Source: Chionis minor (taxonomy: Eukaryota; Chordata; Aves; Charadriiformes; Chionididae). From it: DNA of 64,000 nucleotides. Positions within the stretch are counted from its first letter, which is position 1. Each line of letters starts with the position of its first letter. A model generated the notes under the pieces. The model saw nothing but the letters and a program-made list of their open reading frames with translations, had not been told where the DNA came from and searched no databases. Where the stretch lies: positions 62,001 to 126,000 of the forward strand of contig VZSF01008496.1 of assembly GCA_013398295.1 (NCBI GenBank), written 5' to 3'. Positions 1 through 11,900 of the stretch are shown one piece after another. A program made the position numbers and the translations under genes.

Positions 1-936
1 TTAACATCAAGTGGGAAAGTGAGGGAGAGGGAAAGATGCCACTGAATGGGTAAGACAACATTGTTTTGTCCCTTAAAATGTCATTCAGGTTTTTCCTGAT
101 AAATAAATGGGTACGTGGCATTTTATTTCAGTGTCAACTTTGTACTTCTGGCAAATGGTGGGGGTTTGCTGAAATATTTATTTTTTGGTGGGCATTCAAA
201 GGCCTTCCACCCTCCAAAGGTGGACTTTCATTGAAATTGCTACAGCACTTTCAGTGGCAGCTGCAAATGGCAAGGGTGGCAGTGAAGATGATGGCAGCCA
301 GACTGGAGAAACGCATGGGTGAGAACTGGGCACCCTTTACATAACAGTGGACAATCAGTGACTTAGAATCTAGTTTTCAGTTCATTTGGTAGTCAAAAAG
401 TCCTTAGTGTAACTGTGACACAGATCAGCTGTATTTTCAGGATTTCTCCTATCCTTTATTCCTGTTAGTGTCTTGTCTCATTTTTTAATTTTTTCACTGC
501 CTGTTAAGAGGTTATCATTCATTTCACATAAAAGTAATTGGTCATCTTTGCTGACTCATTTGCAAGCAGTGAAGAAGCAGCAGCAGAATATGTAGTTCCT
601 GTCCCTCAGTCATTCGTTTACTTCATTCAATGACCTTGTGCATTTTGACTAAGGAACACATGTACTGGTATTTATTGCAATAACATTTCTTCCTTCTAGA
701 GAGACAATGAATTAGAGCAATCTCTTAGAATGACATTCCCTCCGCACCCCAGAACAGAAAAGACATCCAGATGTTGAGAGGCAAACTCATTTCCTTTTTA
801 TGGGCATGAGAGACACAGCAAGAAAGAAGGAAGAGGAGAGAAAGACAGGAAGCAAGAAGAGATGTGTAAACCTCATGCCGATTCAGGAAGGACGCTTAGT
901 TGGTTCTGAAGGTAGGAGTTCGTTCCCTCTAATGTC
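1..936. other. Unique non-coding DNA, purine-rich patch
   Basis: I recognise no gene or repeat in this stretch. The only compositional feature is a purine-rich (G/A) patch at about 785-865 on the plus strand. The short open frames here have no splice context or protein resemblance. Confidence 0.5.
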
Positions 937-1004
937 CAACTTTGTCTTCTCCATTGGGTAGCTGAAGACAGCAACTAGATCTCCCCCTTAGTTTTCTTCT
1001 GGCA
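937..1004 (-). mobile_element. CR1 LINE 3'-region scrap
   Basis: The plus strand reads TTGGGTAGCTGAAGACAGCA at about 955-974, followed by a variant of the AGATCTCCCCTTAG block. This is the reverse complement of a well-conserved stretch near the 3' end of bird CR1 elements. Only about 70 bases align by eye and both sides fall into unrelated sequence, so it is an old, truncated copy without coding capacity. The short length limits certainty. Confidence 0.6.
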
Positions 1005-4000
1005 GTCCTTAACTTATTGCAAGTATTTCGAGACTGTATTAATTCATTTTTGTCACCCAGCATTTGTTGTTGTGTTGTTATGGAAAGGCACTTAGGTTTC
1101 TCCGTTTGATCGCTTTCAGCAGGGCAATGTGTTCTGCTACTTCAGTGCACTTGCAACAATGAACACAAGAAGAAAGCATGTTTATGAGAGAGAGATAGCC
1201 TGAACGGAGCATCAAGGAAGCAGTCATGAAGGCATAGACATGTGCCTTCTTGGCTGCTGTAATTTTATATTTTTTTTGGTATCAATTCTTCCTTTTCCAT
1301 ATTGCTTTTATCCTTTGTTTATGCTTTCCTTGGAACACGTGAAAATAAGAGTAGGAGCTCACTAAAACAGAACACTGTGCAGGTTTTTAGAGAGTCAATC
1401 ATCTTAATCTGCATGGAGTGTGACTTGATTAGGATGATGCAGAAGTTTTCACAGACATGTCTGGACAGGATTGGAAGGTAAATTTAGCTGTCATTTGAGA
1501 CCTATTGTTAGGTAATGAAATAAACTTTCCCTTCAGGGAATTTGTTCCAGTTGGGCACAAGTTCTTCTTGACCAATGAAGAGATGACAGGGATTCCTTAA
1601 GGTCAAGGACGCTGCAGAATGGAGGTTTGTGTTCATTTTCTTATAAGTGTAAATGATGATGTGATTGAGGCATGTTATCTTGATGGAGGAGAAGAAAACA
1701 CGTTCCGATATGGAGAAGAGGCCCAGCTGCTCTGCCTGGAAAGCCAAACGTGGCTTTGGGAAATGTTCCTCCAGTCTTGTTGAATCTCAGCAGCCACACT
1801 GCCTGCAGTGAAGGAAATGAGATGTTATAAGGATCTTCTCCACCTAAAGTATGATTAGAAGGGCCTGACTGTGAGCACTCTCTTTGGGATATCCCACAAA
1901 TCCAGATCCATTACAGAGCTTGCTGCTTGAATTCCTTATGCTGAGATTTCTCTAAGTTCAGAAATTAATTCTGTGACTCCTTAGCAATAACAAAAGCAGA
2001 ATGTTTTTGTAATTGTGAGCTCATGCTTTACGTGGAGTCATTGCCTGTACTCCAGCTTGCTTTGTGAGATGGCAGAGCAAACCTGAAGGTTTACTATACT
2101 ACAAGTTGGTGTCTGAGGAAGGCTGTTTAAATGTTTGTTTGTAAGCATCCACATGTTTAGACAAACATTTCTGTTCTAATGTGGTTCCAAAATACATTCT
2201 CTTGGTATCTTGAGTAATTACAGCCGATCTGCATGCAGCTTATTTCTGTTTATTTTCTAGTAAATTCACCAGCTTCTTCCATCAAAATCCCATGTCAGTC
2301 TTTCCGGTCTAATGTTCTGTGGCTTTAGAATTATCACCCGCATGTATATTGCAAAATTGCAGTTCTACTATAAAGTTGTCCTGCAGGGAGCTCTTGAGGC
2401 TTTCACGACCTCATTTACACAGCGATAAATTCCCAGATCTCATTCAGCCAGTGTTTTCTCTGTGACTAAATATTTCAGTCACCCACCATATGAGATAATT
2501 TTACAAAGCTGAAGTGGTATGGGAAAGACTGTTATAATTAAAGGTATAATAAACTGTTAAACTTGAGCAAATGAACTGGTGCTGGGGTGGAAAAAAGACA
2601 GTAAGCTTGGGACACCTATTGTTCCTAATTACAGTAATGGATGTTTCTCAGGCTTGGTTCATGCAATTCTTCTGCATGGACCTCATTACCATCACTAATC
2701 TTGGAATGAAAGCTTCCTTCCTTTTAATTCATGGGTTCCATTAAAGGTAGTTATGGTCTATATGTACTTTGCTAAAGCTTAATTTTCTTGCAAAGTGAAA
2801 AAGTATTCTTTTACCAAACCAAAAAAACCCACAAGACCCAACCTTCATTTAAATCAGAATTCCAGTAAAAACTCCCATTTCCAGAATAAAAGTCCTTGTC
2901 ATTTTTCCCTGAGTTACACTGAAAGCGTATCACTGCATGTCCTCTCGAACGTGTGTTGCATGCAAGTGGAACTGAATTTACAAGTAGTACTGAAGGCAGA
3001 TTTTGGTTCTATAATGATCCAAAGTTTTCTAGAAAAGTTTCCTATTGGAAGAGGAGAGGGAGATTGCATGTGTGTCTCTACCAGGAGTTCCTCACTGGAG
3101 TTACTGCCCATGCAGATACTTTAATGACAACTGATAACTAAATTAGAAAACACCTTTGAAAAAATGACCAGGTTTTTTTCTCTTTCTAAAACTACAGTAA
3201 GCCAAATGTAATGGCTTCTAAAACAAACTAATCAAAAATGATGATAGCACAGTTCAAAGATACACAGTTGCTTTAATTGCAGAACTTATCTAAATTTTTA
3301 GCTATTCAGTAAATGTTTTTTTTTTCTTTCAATACAGACCATAGCTATTCCTGTCAAGTTCATGTTTGGTACCTTCTTTCTTCATAACAGTTCAATGTGC
3401 CATTGGACCTAAGGCTCTCTGGAATGTTCAAGAAAGGGAGAAAATACCTGGGCTGGAAAAAAAGGCGTTTAGTTTCTTTTTGGAAATTGAACTTTCTTTT
3501 ATGTTCACATAAACCGGGAGGCCACGTTTAAATTCTCCAGGAAAATATGGTAAATCTCTCAAAATCATCATCATATTCTATATTAACTTGTCTGTTTGTT
3601 GGAGGTTTTTTCTTAATTCTTAGCATATTCTCTTCAATACTGTTCTTTCAAGTTGGTTAATGCCATGGCTGCTGAATATCCCTAGTGTGAGCAGAGAAAA
3701 AGGAGGAGAAAAGAATAATGATTACTGCATGATATTGTCTTCATCCTGTATTCATTAAATTTTGTTTAGATAATTAATCTGGGGGTTAAAATTTAGCAAC
3801 TGTTACTGTTTCCACAGTTGTTGCACTGTGCCAACACAGAATTAACTTTATTTCTGGAGCCAAGTCAACGTCTGTTGGGGATCCTTTGCTCATCATAGTA
3901 TTTCATCGGCAGTTACTTATAAAAATGATTCAAGTGTACATTCTGGAAAACTGAGTCACAGAGACTATTTTCTTTGTGTGTATGTTTGTGTGTCTTACCG

Positions 4001-5325
4001 ACGCATGCCATGGCAGTGGTGGTGTAGGGGGAAATTCGGGTTTGGAAAAGGGCATGTGGAAGTTTTTGCCAACTGAATCATTTTGCTCTTAGGAAAAGCC
4101 CCCCTTAGAAGGGGAGGAAGCAAACGTGGCTGAACTGGTAAAATTGCCACAGGTTCAGTTATTTTGAGGTGTACTGCTGCAAACATCAGCATTCAAAAGC
4201 AAGAAATAGTTTGTTTCATTTTGGGAAAGTATTATCTCTGCTCCTTTTCAACGGATTGCGGGAAGCCCGGTGGACGTGTAGGGCTTAGTAGAGTGCATTG
4301 TGTAAAAGAGAAGCAGCTTAGGCTTTGTTTTGGGTTGGCTGTGTAGGGTAATAGCAGTCTGCCATGGGTGTACAATAACTTTGGAAGCTGAGGAGGAGAA
4401 AAAAGATCCTCTAGTCTTAGCATTTGATCTGCAAAATTACATAATAAGCCATCAAATCCTGAAGCATCTATAATTATGTCATGATTCCAGCATGTAAGTG
4501 CCTCAGGATCTCCAGTCGATTTAGAGTTTTTGTTTCTTTTGTGTAGATGATTAAATATTAGCGAAGTACTTTTAAAAAATCTTGGCAAGTTACGTGTTTT
4601 CTTCTGCTTGGAAACAATCTTGGAGTAACTATAGTATTTATTAATGAATTCTGGTTATTTTACAAGGGATTTGTAATCCTGTATTCTTTGGAAGAATAAT
4701 GTTGTGTTTTTTAGACCTGCAGGGTGCTGTTAATGCTTTTTGTTGGATGCAATCTGAAAAAGATAAGCTTTTAAAAAATAAATAGAGGAGAGGAGCAGAG
4801 CTGTCCATATCTGCTAGATGGTGTTGTACCTTCTTAAAGGAGAGCAATAATGGCTGTCCTAGGTTCTTGACTGGTTAGGTTTCATGTCAAGGTTCTGAGT
4901 TGCAAAACCTACATCACAGGCTTGAAAATGAGGTTTTCTGGCTTTTGTTTCTCTTTTTAAATTTAGTGTAATGAAGCCTCCCATGGAAGCTGATGTTCTC
5001 CAGTAAGGATGTCAAAACCTTCCAGTGAATTTCCAAACCCATTGGCACTGGGTCCCTGCACTAGTTGTCATTGCTTCAATTCAAGTTTTGGGAAGATACT
5101 TTCTGTAGAGTTTACAAAAACTGTTTTATTATCAGCACCCTGCTTAAGAAAAAATACTGTCCCTGGAGCTTGACCCTTACCCTTCGTGGAAATATTTAGC
5201 CAGGTTACTCTCTTCCCTCTCTAGCATCTTCACAGGCAGAGAAGATGGAGGATACTGAACTGCTGTGCCGGGTATAAGGGTAATACAGGAGAGGGTTTTC
5301 AGAGCTGCCTTCAACAGGGCAAGTT
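1005..5325. other. Unannotated unique DNA
   Basis: Nothing here can be identified as a gene, RNA or repeat. It is AT-rich single-copy-looking sequence with short homopolymers, for example a T run near 3318. Short open frames occur on both strands and look random. T and G outnumber A and C on the plus strand in the lines I sampled. Confidence 0.5.
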
Positions 5326-5415
5326 AGGCCTTAAGTGACTCTTCTAAAGCCATGCAAGGAACCCCTTCCCAAAGACTGACCAGTGAAGAGTCGCAGGACC
5401 AGTGCACTCAGTCAT
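5326..5415 (-). mobile_element. Possible ancient MIR-type CORE-SINE fragment
   Basis: The plus strand runs from AGGCCTTAAGTGACT through a CCATGCAAGGA block to GAGTCGCAGGACCAGTGCAC. The order and spacing resemble the reverse complement of the MIR core and 5' part (AAGTGACTTGCCCAAGGTCA..., then GACTCC...CAGTGCTC). Identity is moderate and there are gaps. MIR-type SINEs are ancient and occur across amniotes, so decay is expected. A profile search is needed to separate this from chance. Confidence 0.42.
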
Positions 5416-7055
5416 TTTTTGGCCCTTCCATTTTTCAGGTGCTTTGCCCATCATGTAAATTCAGGATTTAAGGAATATGAAGTTAGTGGGACCTGGATTT
5501 TCTGTCTGTATTTTGCCTCCATAGCATATCTTAAAGCTTCCTGCTTTCGGTATCTGACAGCTTTGTGCTAGCATAGTTAGGTCTGCAGTACAAAAAGTAT
5601 TGTTGGCAGGCAAAAAAATGTTCTTGCTAGCACCGAATCAGCACTGAACATTGTCGGAAGGGGAACACGTAAGTTGCTACTTATGATTTTTAAAAGTGTC
5701 GTAAAGATCAAATAGAGGCAAGGAAAGCGAGCAGGCAGAAGAGAGAAGTTGGTGAAGAAAGTAATGCCATTATGCATTTGTTATGCTTTGTGCAAACAAG
5801 CTTATTAACATGCAGGGTAGAGGCCATGTGGCAATCTCCATTTTAATCACCCATTTCTGTGTCTTCTAGTCTGCAGGAACTTTTGGGGTTGACTTCTTTA
5901 CAAATGGCCTCTTTTTATTAGGGAATTTGAGCATCCTGGATGGAAGTGGGTTTAGTTCATCAGAAGGAAAAGTCTGTGCAACTGTTTCCTAGTGCTTAAC
6001 AGATGAAAGAGTGTGTGTTAGAGAGAGTGGGGTAAAACTCAGCATGAAAACAAGCCATTCTGAAAAGCAATGCGGAACGATTTCATTATTGTTGGCAGCC
6101 TTCAGGATTTGGATGTGTATATGAGTAGGTTTTCCACCTATAGCTAGAAGTGGAAGAAATTAATGCCTGGATCATATCGCTGATTGTTTACTGAACTTCA
6201 TGGAACCATCATAGATCAAAATGTCTTTGGTCGCTAGTAAAGCATCTTGCTGACCCAAGTGTCCTCATACATCTTCAGCACTTAATACCTCTTCAGATCT
6301 TTTCTTCAGTAGTCCTTTGTTCTTCGCTTTCTCATATACTATGAAACTGTAGGAAAGAAAGTTCTTAGATAATGTCAATTTTTTGAGCCTTTCAGTTTGT
6401 CTCCTCTGAAGCTCATTGCCTTGCTAGAGTCTTAATATCATCTTTGATAGACCAGTCAAATTGCTATGAAATACTAGTCTTGGTGTGGCTTGCTGCCTCC
6501 GTACGTGTCTTTTACCTCCTTTTTAGTTTATGATGTTGGTGTCAAATGATATTATCCAGGGCATGTTAGTTTCTGGGGTTTTTTTGATTTTTTTCATTTC
6601 ATAAACAGTATGTGCCATGTGAAGTTTCGTGTAGTTTCATCGTTCCCCAGCTCAATCTCCTGACTATCGCTTAGATGTTGTCACTTTGGTTTTTGACTGG
6701 CATATTCCTAAGCCCCTAATAAATTCCATGCTTGGTTCTGTCAAAGCAGTGTTGCCTGTGCACAGTGAGGCACAGTTTAAATTGTTATTAGCATAACTCC
6801 ACAAAAGAACTAATCTTTCGCAACAACACTTCACCTTGTTCCCCGGGGCTGAATCAAGATTTTTCCACAGCTGTAAAGCTTGTTTTGGTTTACAGAGATT
6901 GTGGCAGAAAATGACTTGTTGTGCATCTCTCCACTTATATTAACGTTTTTAGTTGAGGGTTTAGGTTTCCCTTTTCCTGAGACTTGTTAGTCTTTCAATG
7001 CATTTAATATAACATTTTTACATTGTTTCATGTCTTGGAATGACTTCTTTCTTGC

Positions 7056-7079
7056 TTTTTTTTTTTTTTTAAAAAAAAA
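7056..7079. repeat. T15A9 homopolymer junction
   Basis: Fifteen T are followed directly by nine A on the plus strand. Such a tract is intrinsically stiff and nucleosome-disfavouring, and it also forms a self-complementary A/T palindrome. It is not the tail of a retrotransposon that I can recognise on either side. Confidence 0.85.
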
Positions 7080-7357
7080 GAGAGATCATTAAGACAGTCG
7101 GTTGCTTTGAGGTCTTTTCTTCCAAAGCTTTGAGGAAATTTTAGACTTTGTCCTGGGCAAAAGTCTAGTCAATTGCAAAAGGGTACAGGATGCTTGAAAA
7201 TAGGGAAACACAGTGTGCACTTTGTCCTTCTGGCTAACTCCCTACTTACAGTGTAGCAGTTTGCATACTTCTTGACTTAAGCCCCAGGAGTTTAAACAGC
7301 TTTCTGAGAGTTGTACAGGCTGGTATCTCCTTGTCTTTGCTGGGAAACAACTCTTTG

Positions 7358-7400
7358 AAAATAAAAAAAACCACAACAAAACAACCCAACAACAAACACC
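7358..7400. repeat. A-rich (CAA)-type low-complexity tract
   Basis: The plus strand consists almost only of A and C, with AAAACCACAACAAAAC-like units. Similar A/C tracts recur at 16415-16521 and near 25284-25400. No adjacent retroelement body could be identified. Confidence 0.75.
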
Positions 7401-8369
7401 TCTTCATTTTCCGCCTGTGTTACAAGTTATTTTTAAACACTGTGATTTCAACATGTCCAATTGTAGTGATGCAGTCATCAGTGCAAATAATATAAATTGG
7501 TTTTAAAATGTAAAACATTCTAATGGGAAGCAGTAATATTGTGAGTCAGTTGTTTCTAACAGGAGACCATTTTGCTGTGCTTTCACTTTCTAGTATTCCT
7601 GTAGCTCTCTGGTACTGTCACTTTAATAGAAACTATAGAGGTAAAAAGTCTTCGATTATTTGTGGATATAAGTATTAATTTCAAGTGACTTCTGGGGTCT
7701 TGAAACCAAATCACTGTTGCTGATGATAAATCTATTTTGTTAGCGGAACTGTAGGAGTCTTTCGGATCAAACTGACTCTAGAACCCTACCACGTGGAATG
7801 ACATCTGGGTTCCATGTAGGGTTTAGCATGGGTGATGCTGAAGTTGGAATTGGCATTGTCAGAAACACTTTTAGCTGTAATATGTATTCAAAGGGAGTAA
7901 TAGACTATAAAACACTGTATTTCTGTGTTTCTGTTGTGTATAATTGGAGCTAATGGCATGTTGGTGTCTCTGATGGATGTTGACATAAAGGAATACAGAA
8001 ATGCGTCTTCCCTCGTAAGAAGATGCTGTCTTAGAGATGTGCTGTCTTGCAGCTCGGTGTAGTTAATTAATCCAGTTGGCTTGTGTAGTAGGCTCTCGAA
8101 AAAGGGCGATTGCTGACATAGATTTTAGAGAATTGTTTAAAGGAAATGCAGTTAGCTGGGGGACGGAAATGATATTTTTAGGTTTCGTTATTTTGTTTAG
8201 TTGATTTTTATTGTCACATTTTAGAGCTAGATCCTTAAGAAAAAGAAATGTGAAGTTTTAGAAGGCTAGAGAATGTCAGCATGAACCTTATCACAGAAAA
8301 AGGAGGAGAAAAAAAGAGAAGAAAAAGAAGGGGGTGGTGGTGGGGGAGATGTGGTCAGGACAGAGTAGC

Positions 8370-8945
8370 CAGCCTAACTTCCATTTTCAGAAGAATACTG
8401 GAATGAATGTTGAGGCCTTGGAAGCACTAAAAAATAACACAGTGGTAAATAGCAGCCAGTATGGATTTGTCAAAAAGAAATCATGTCAGACTGACAGTGA
8501 CAGGTTAATAGAGCTTGTGGTGGCGGAAGAACAGTAAACGTAAGATGCTGTAGCTTCACTTTGCTGAAAGCTCTGACACTGTTTCCTGTGCTGTTCTTGT
8601 AAACCAGCCAAGGAAATGTGGCATCTGTAAAAACAGTGGGGGACGGCGGTGCAAATGGTGTAGTTAGCTGTACGTCAGCGGTTGGAAGCGGAGCAGTGAG
8701 GTGGATTTAGAGACTAGGTACTTTGCCGTAGTAAGGTTATTGAAGGGTGGGAATAGGTTCTGTGAATAGGTTTCCGGTGACCCTTCTGGTATTTCCATCC
8801 CCTCTGGCCTTTAAGAAGAGGCTGGATAGATGTAGATCACTGTGGGTTTCAGCAGAGAGGTTCCAGCCCTCCTCCTGATGCTGGGAGGAGACAAACCTGG
8901 TGATTTCTTGAGCTCCTTTCAAGACCTATTTTGTATCATGTTACC
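8370..8945 (+). mobile_element. Degenerate CR1-clade LINE, internally deleted
   Basis: This is a fossil non-LTR retrotransposon of the CR1 clade, whose ORF2 product copies its own RNA into DNA at the target site. Around 8440-8500 the frame reads SSQYGFVKKKSCQTDS, matching the conserved reverse transcriptase stretch of this clade (SQHGFVKNKSCQTN-like). Downstream, TGACACTGTTTCC (about 8574-8586) and GGAAATGTGG (8610-8619) match the nucleotide stretch behind the FDTV...ISKLGKCG region, but with stops and indels. Homology then jumps to the 3' end: CTTTAAGAAGAGGCTGGATA at 8809-8828, then a TTTCTTGAGCTCC block and an ending TATCATG near 8940 in place of the usual TTCTATG octamers. A large part of the RT domain and C-terminus is missing. 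The element is dead and probably old. Confidence 0.83.
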
Positions 8946-11900
8946 TCAGAAAAGACTGGGTCACTATGCTCTGCTTTTCTTGCCAGCTAGTGAGTCTACT
9001 TGTGCACGTGTAATTATAGCCCTAACTGGCAGCCAGAATAACGCTGGCTGTACAGAACAGAGCTCCAGGATATTGGTTATATCTCCGTGCTCTTTTCTGT
9101 AGCGAGCATAACAAGAAAAAAAAAAAAATCAAGATTATGAAAATCTTTATTAAATAACTTGTTTCAACTTCATTGTGCAAAAGTACCCAAAACAAAACTG
9201 AGCAAACAAGAATCTCAAGCGGATAGCTATGGTTGGTGGTATATGACTTTAAAAGAATAGTCTCCATTTGTTGTTTAGGTGTGTGCGTTTGCCTGATGTT
9301 ATGTTTGCATGATTTGGTCTCTTGTTTATACTCATTTCATTCTCTGAGAGTTTTGTTGATGAGATAATGAAGCAAATGAATGAATTCTCCTGGATATATA
9401 CAGAACGTTTACCAAGTGAGGTACTTAGTATTTTAGTTTTGATTGAACCCCTGGCCATGTCAAATATATTTTTCACATATTATTACAGGTCATTACTTTT
9501 CAACACCGTCAAATATGGCACAACTGAATTTTAAAGATTTCCTTTGTGAAGGCGTGTGCAAGTACTAAGGGACAAATTGCAATTACTCCACTCTTCTCTG
9601 TCCTTGAAATCATCTCTGTAATATTATTTCCTGCCATGCTGTTCTACACAAACTTTTCTATTCCATCCACTATAGGAATATAGGGAGATTAAGAAATGCA
9701 TGTCTGTGTCTGTGCAGTTTTTGCATTAGTCAGTAACTGTTTTGTTAGTGTACATTAAGTATGAAAGAGGAATGCAGTAGTTATTCACTACCTTTGTAGG
9801 TCTAATTCTCTGGTTTTAATTTTCACCTTCCACTGTATTTCACTATGAAGTTTTGGTGTTTTGGAATGAATTCACATGGGATAGTCCCAAAATGATAAAT
9901 ATAATTAAAAATACTTCTACAACAAAGAATATCAATCATTTTTCCTTCTTTAAGAATTCCACAGGAGAAGTAATAATGATTTACTTTCATATGCTTTATT
10001 TCCCTGGATGCTAATACTTTAACAAAGATCGATATATTGTATATTTCTGAATGCAGCCTATTAATTTGTTATTTTAACATCTCAGGCTAGTGGTCTCTCT
10101 GCATTATCCTTGTTACTTTTCTCATAATTGGAGAAAGTCTTGGAAGAATGTGCTTTTCAATACCCTGGAGGGCTTTTTGCTGTGTTAAAGTAGGTTTCCA
10201 GATAATCATGTGAAGTGAATTAATGATTAGTTCTATCAGTAAAATTTAACAAATAAAGGGAGGAGGAGAGTAACAATAAGGACTGAAAAGTTAAACCAGT
10301 ATTGCCACTGGGCACAAGAAACTACTATCAGAAATTCATATGTACATGCTGCCTTCTCACTCTGACTGTGATTATCCCTTAAAATATTCTTTCTCCAGAA
10401 AAGAAAATACTCTTTCTCCAGCCCTTGCTCTGTTCCCGATTACATGTAAATTCTTCAACGGACATAGCAAGGTTTTAGCTTTCCTTAGCGAACTCCTGAT
10501 CCTGCTGAAAGAGAAGAGGTGACAGGCAAGGGAGCCCCAGCTCCATGCTGGGAGCCTGTGCTCAGGTGGCACCAACAGAGTTTGGCCCCTTGAATAGGAG
10601 AAAGTTGTTCCTGGGGACCAAAGGGGACTGGGCAGACCTTGCCCTGTCAGTCATTTGGTATCAAACTGGGACCTGTCTTAAGGACGGAGTTGTGTACAGA
10701 TCTTTTCTTTTACTTTTCTGTCTTCCATGGTCACTTTGGGTTTCTCTGTTTAAAGATTAAATACTGGAACTGTTGGCGTAATGAAGTTTGGCTTTTCTTG
10801 TGTTTAACGGTCTTCCAGTCCTCTTCAGGAGCTCATGTATGGAAATACTTGGGCAGCTCCATCTCGAACACGGGACGCTCTCATGCTCAGCTCCATTGTC
10901 TTGTTTGCAAGCAAACTCTTTGCCTTTGGGGAAGCAGAATGTCTGCTCTGAGTCGCACTGGTAGAGAACACAATGCTATCAGTGTAAGGTAATCCTAGAT
11001 TTGGTTTTGTCAAAGATTTTGCTGTCAAGTTATTTAGTCCTTTACTTTCACAAAAGGATCTCTGTGAACTCCCTCGTTGTGTTTGTTTACTACACAGGGA
11101 AAGAGTGTTAGGGGAAAAGGGAAGAATTTTCTTCAGAGCTGCCCGTCCAGTACCCCCTGAGATAGTTCATACTGGTTACACTGTGGTTTGTGTACCCCAA
11201 ATTGGCACTTGATCACTTGTCTTCACAGCAATGAGGGAATTACACCTACCTCAGTGCTTGTGTTTTGTGGTGTCACCTGGGTGTATCTGAAAGATAACCT
11301 AAAAGCACAACTACTGTGCTCAAAGTATTAGAATCATTCAGTTGCACAGTGAACATGAAATAACAGTTACGGTATGTACCATCAGCATTCGGAGGGAGGC
11401 AGAGCAGGAACAACTCTAGGCTGGGAAAGAAATTTCCAAGTGCTGCAGACAGACCTACGAACTAAAGATGATTTACGGACTTGCTCTAATTGGGGCTTAA
11501 CCGTGACTTTGCAGTGCTTGGGTCATGTTTCATTCTTCAATAGAGCAAATTATTAAATGTTTTATTACCAGATTCATCACTCCCAGTTGCATCACGCCGA
11601 GAATTTGCTGATGGCAGCTATTGATTAGAAATCTTAGTCTTCTCTCATCCTTCCTATGGTACATTGGCATTGAACTTAAAATAATAAAGAGTCTAGTACT
11701 ACCAGTCACATAAAGTGGCATTCTGCCTTTATGTGGCAATACCTTTCCCAAAGGCAGAGAGACAATTTTGCCCCCAGTATGTAATTCTCAAAATTATCTT
11801 AAAATCATACATGGGTTCATTAGGTATTTGTGTGCTACTTGTGCTACTAACCCTTCGCTGTCCGTTTTTTTCTGTTTTAACCTTAGAAGAGCAGTTGTAA

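Larger units (their letters stand above)
5416..8369. other. Unannotated DNA with simple tracts
   Basis: No gene is recognised. A T15A9 tract lies at 7056-7079, and an A/C-rich stretch follows at about 7358-7400. The rest is AT-rich single-copy-looking sequence. Confidence 0.5.

Noticed and set aside
6222..6240. TCTTTGGTCGCTAGTA, reminiscent of the miR-9 mature sequence
   Set aside because: Several mismatches beyond the first eight bases and no complementary arm to form the precursor hairpin.
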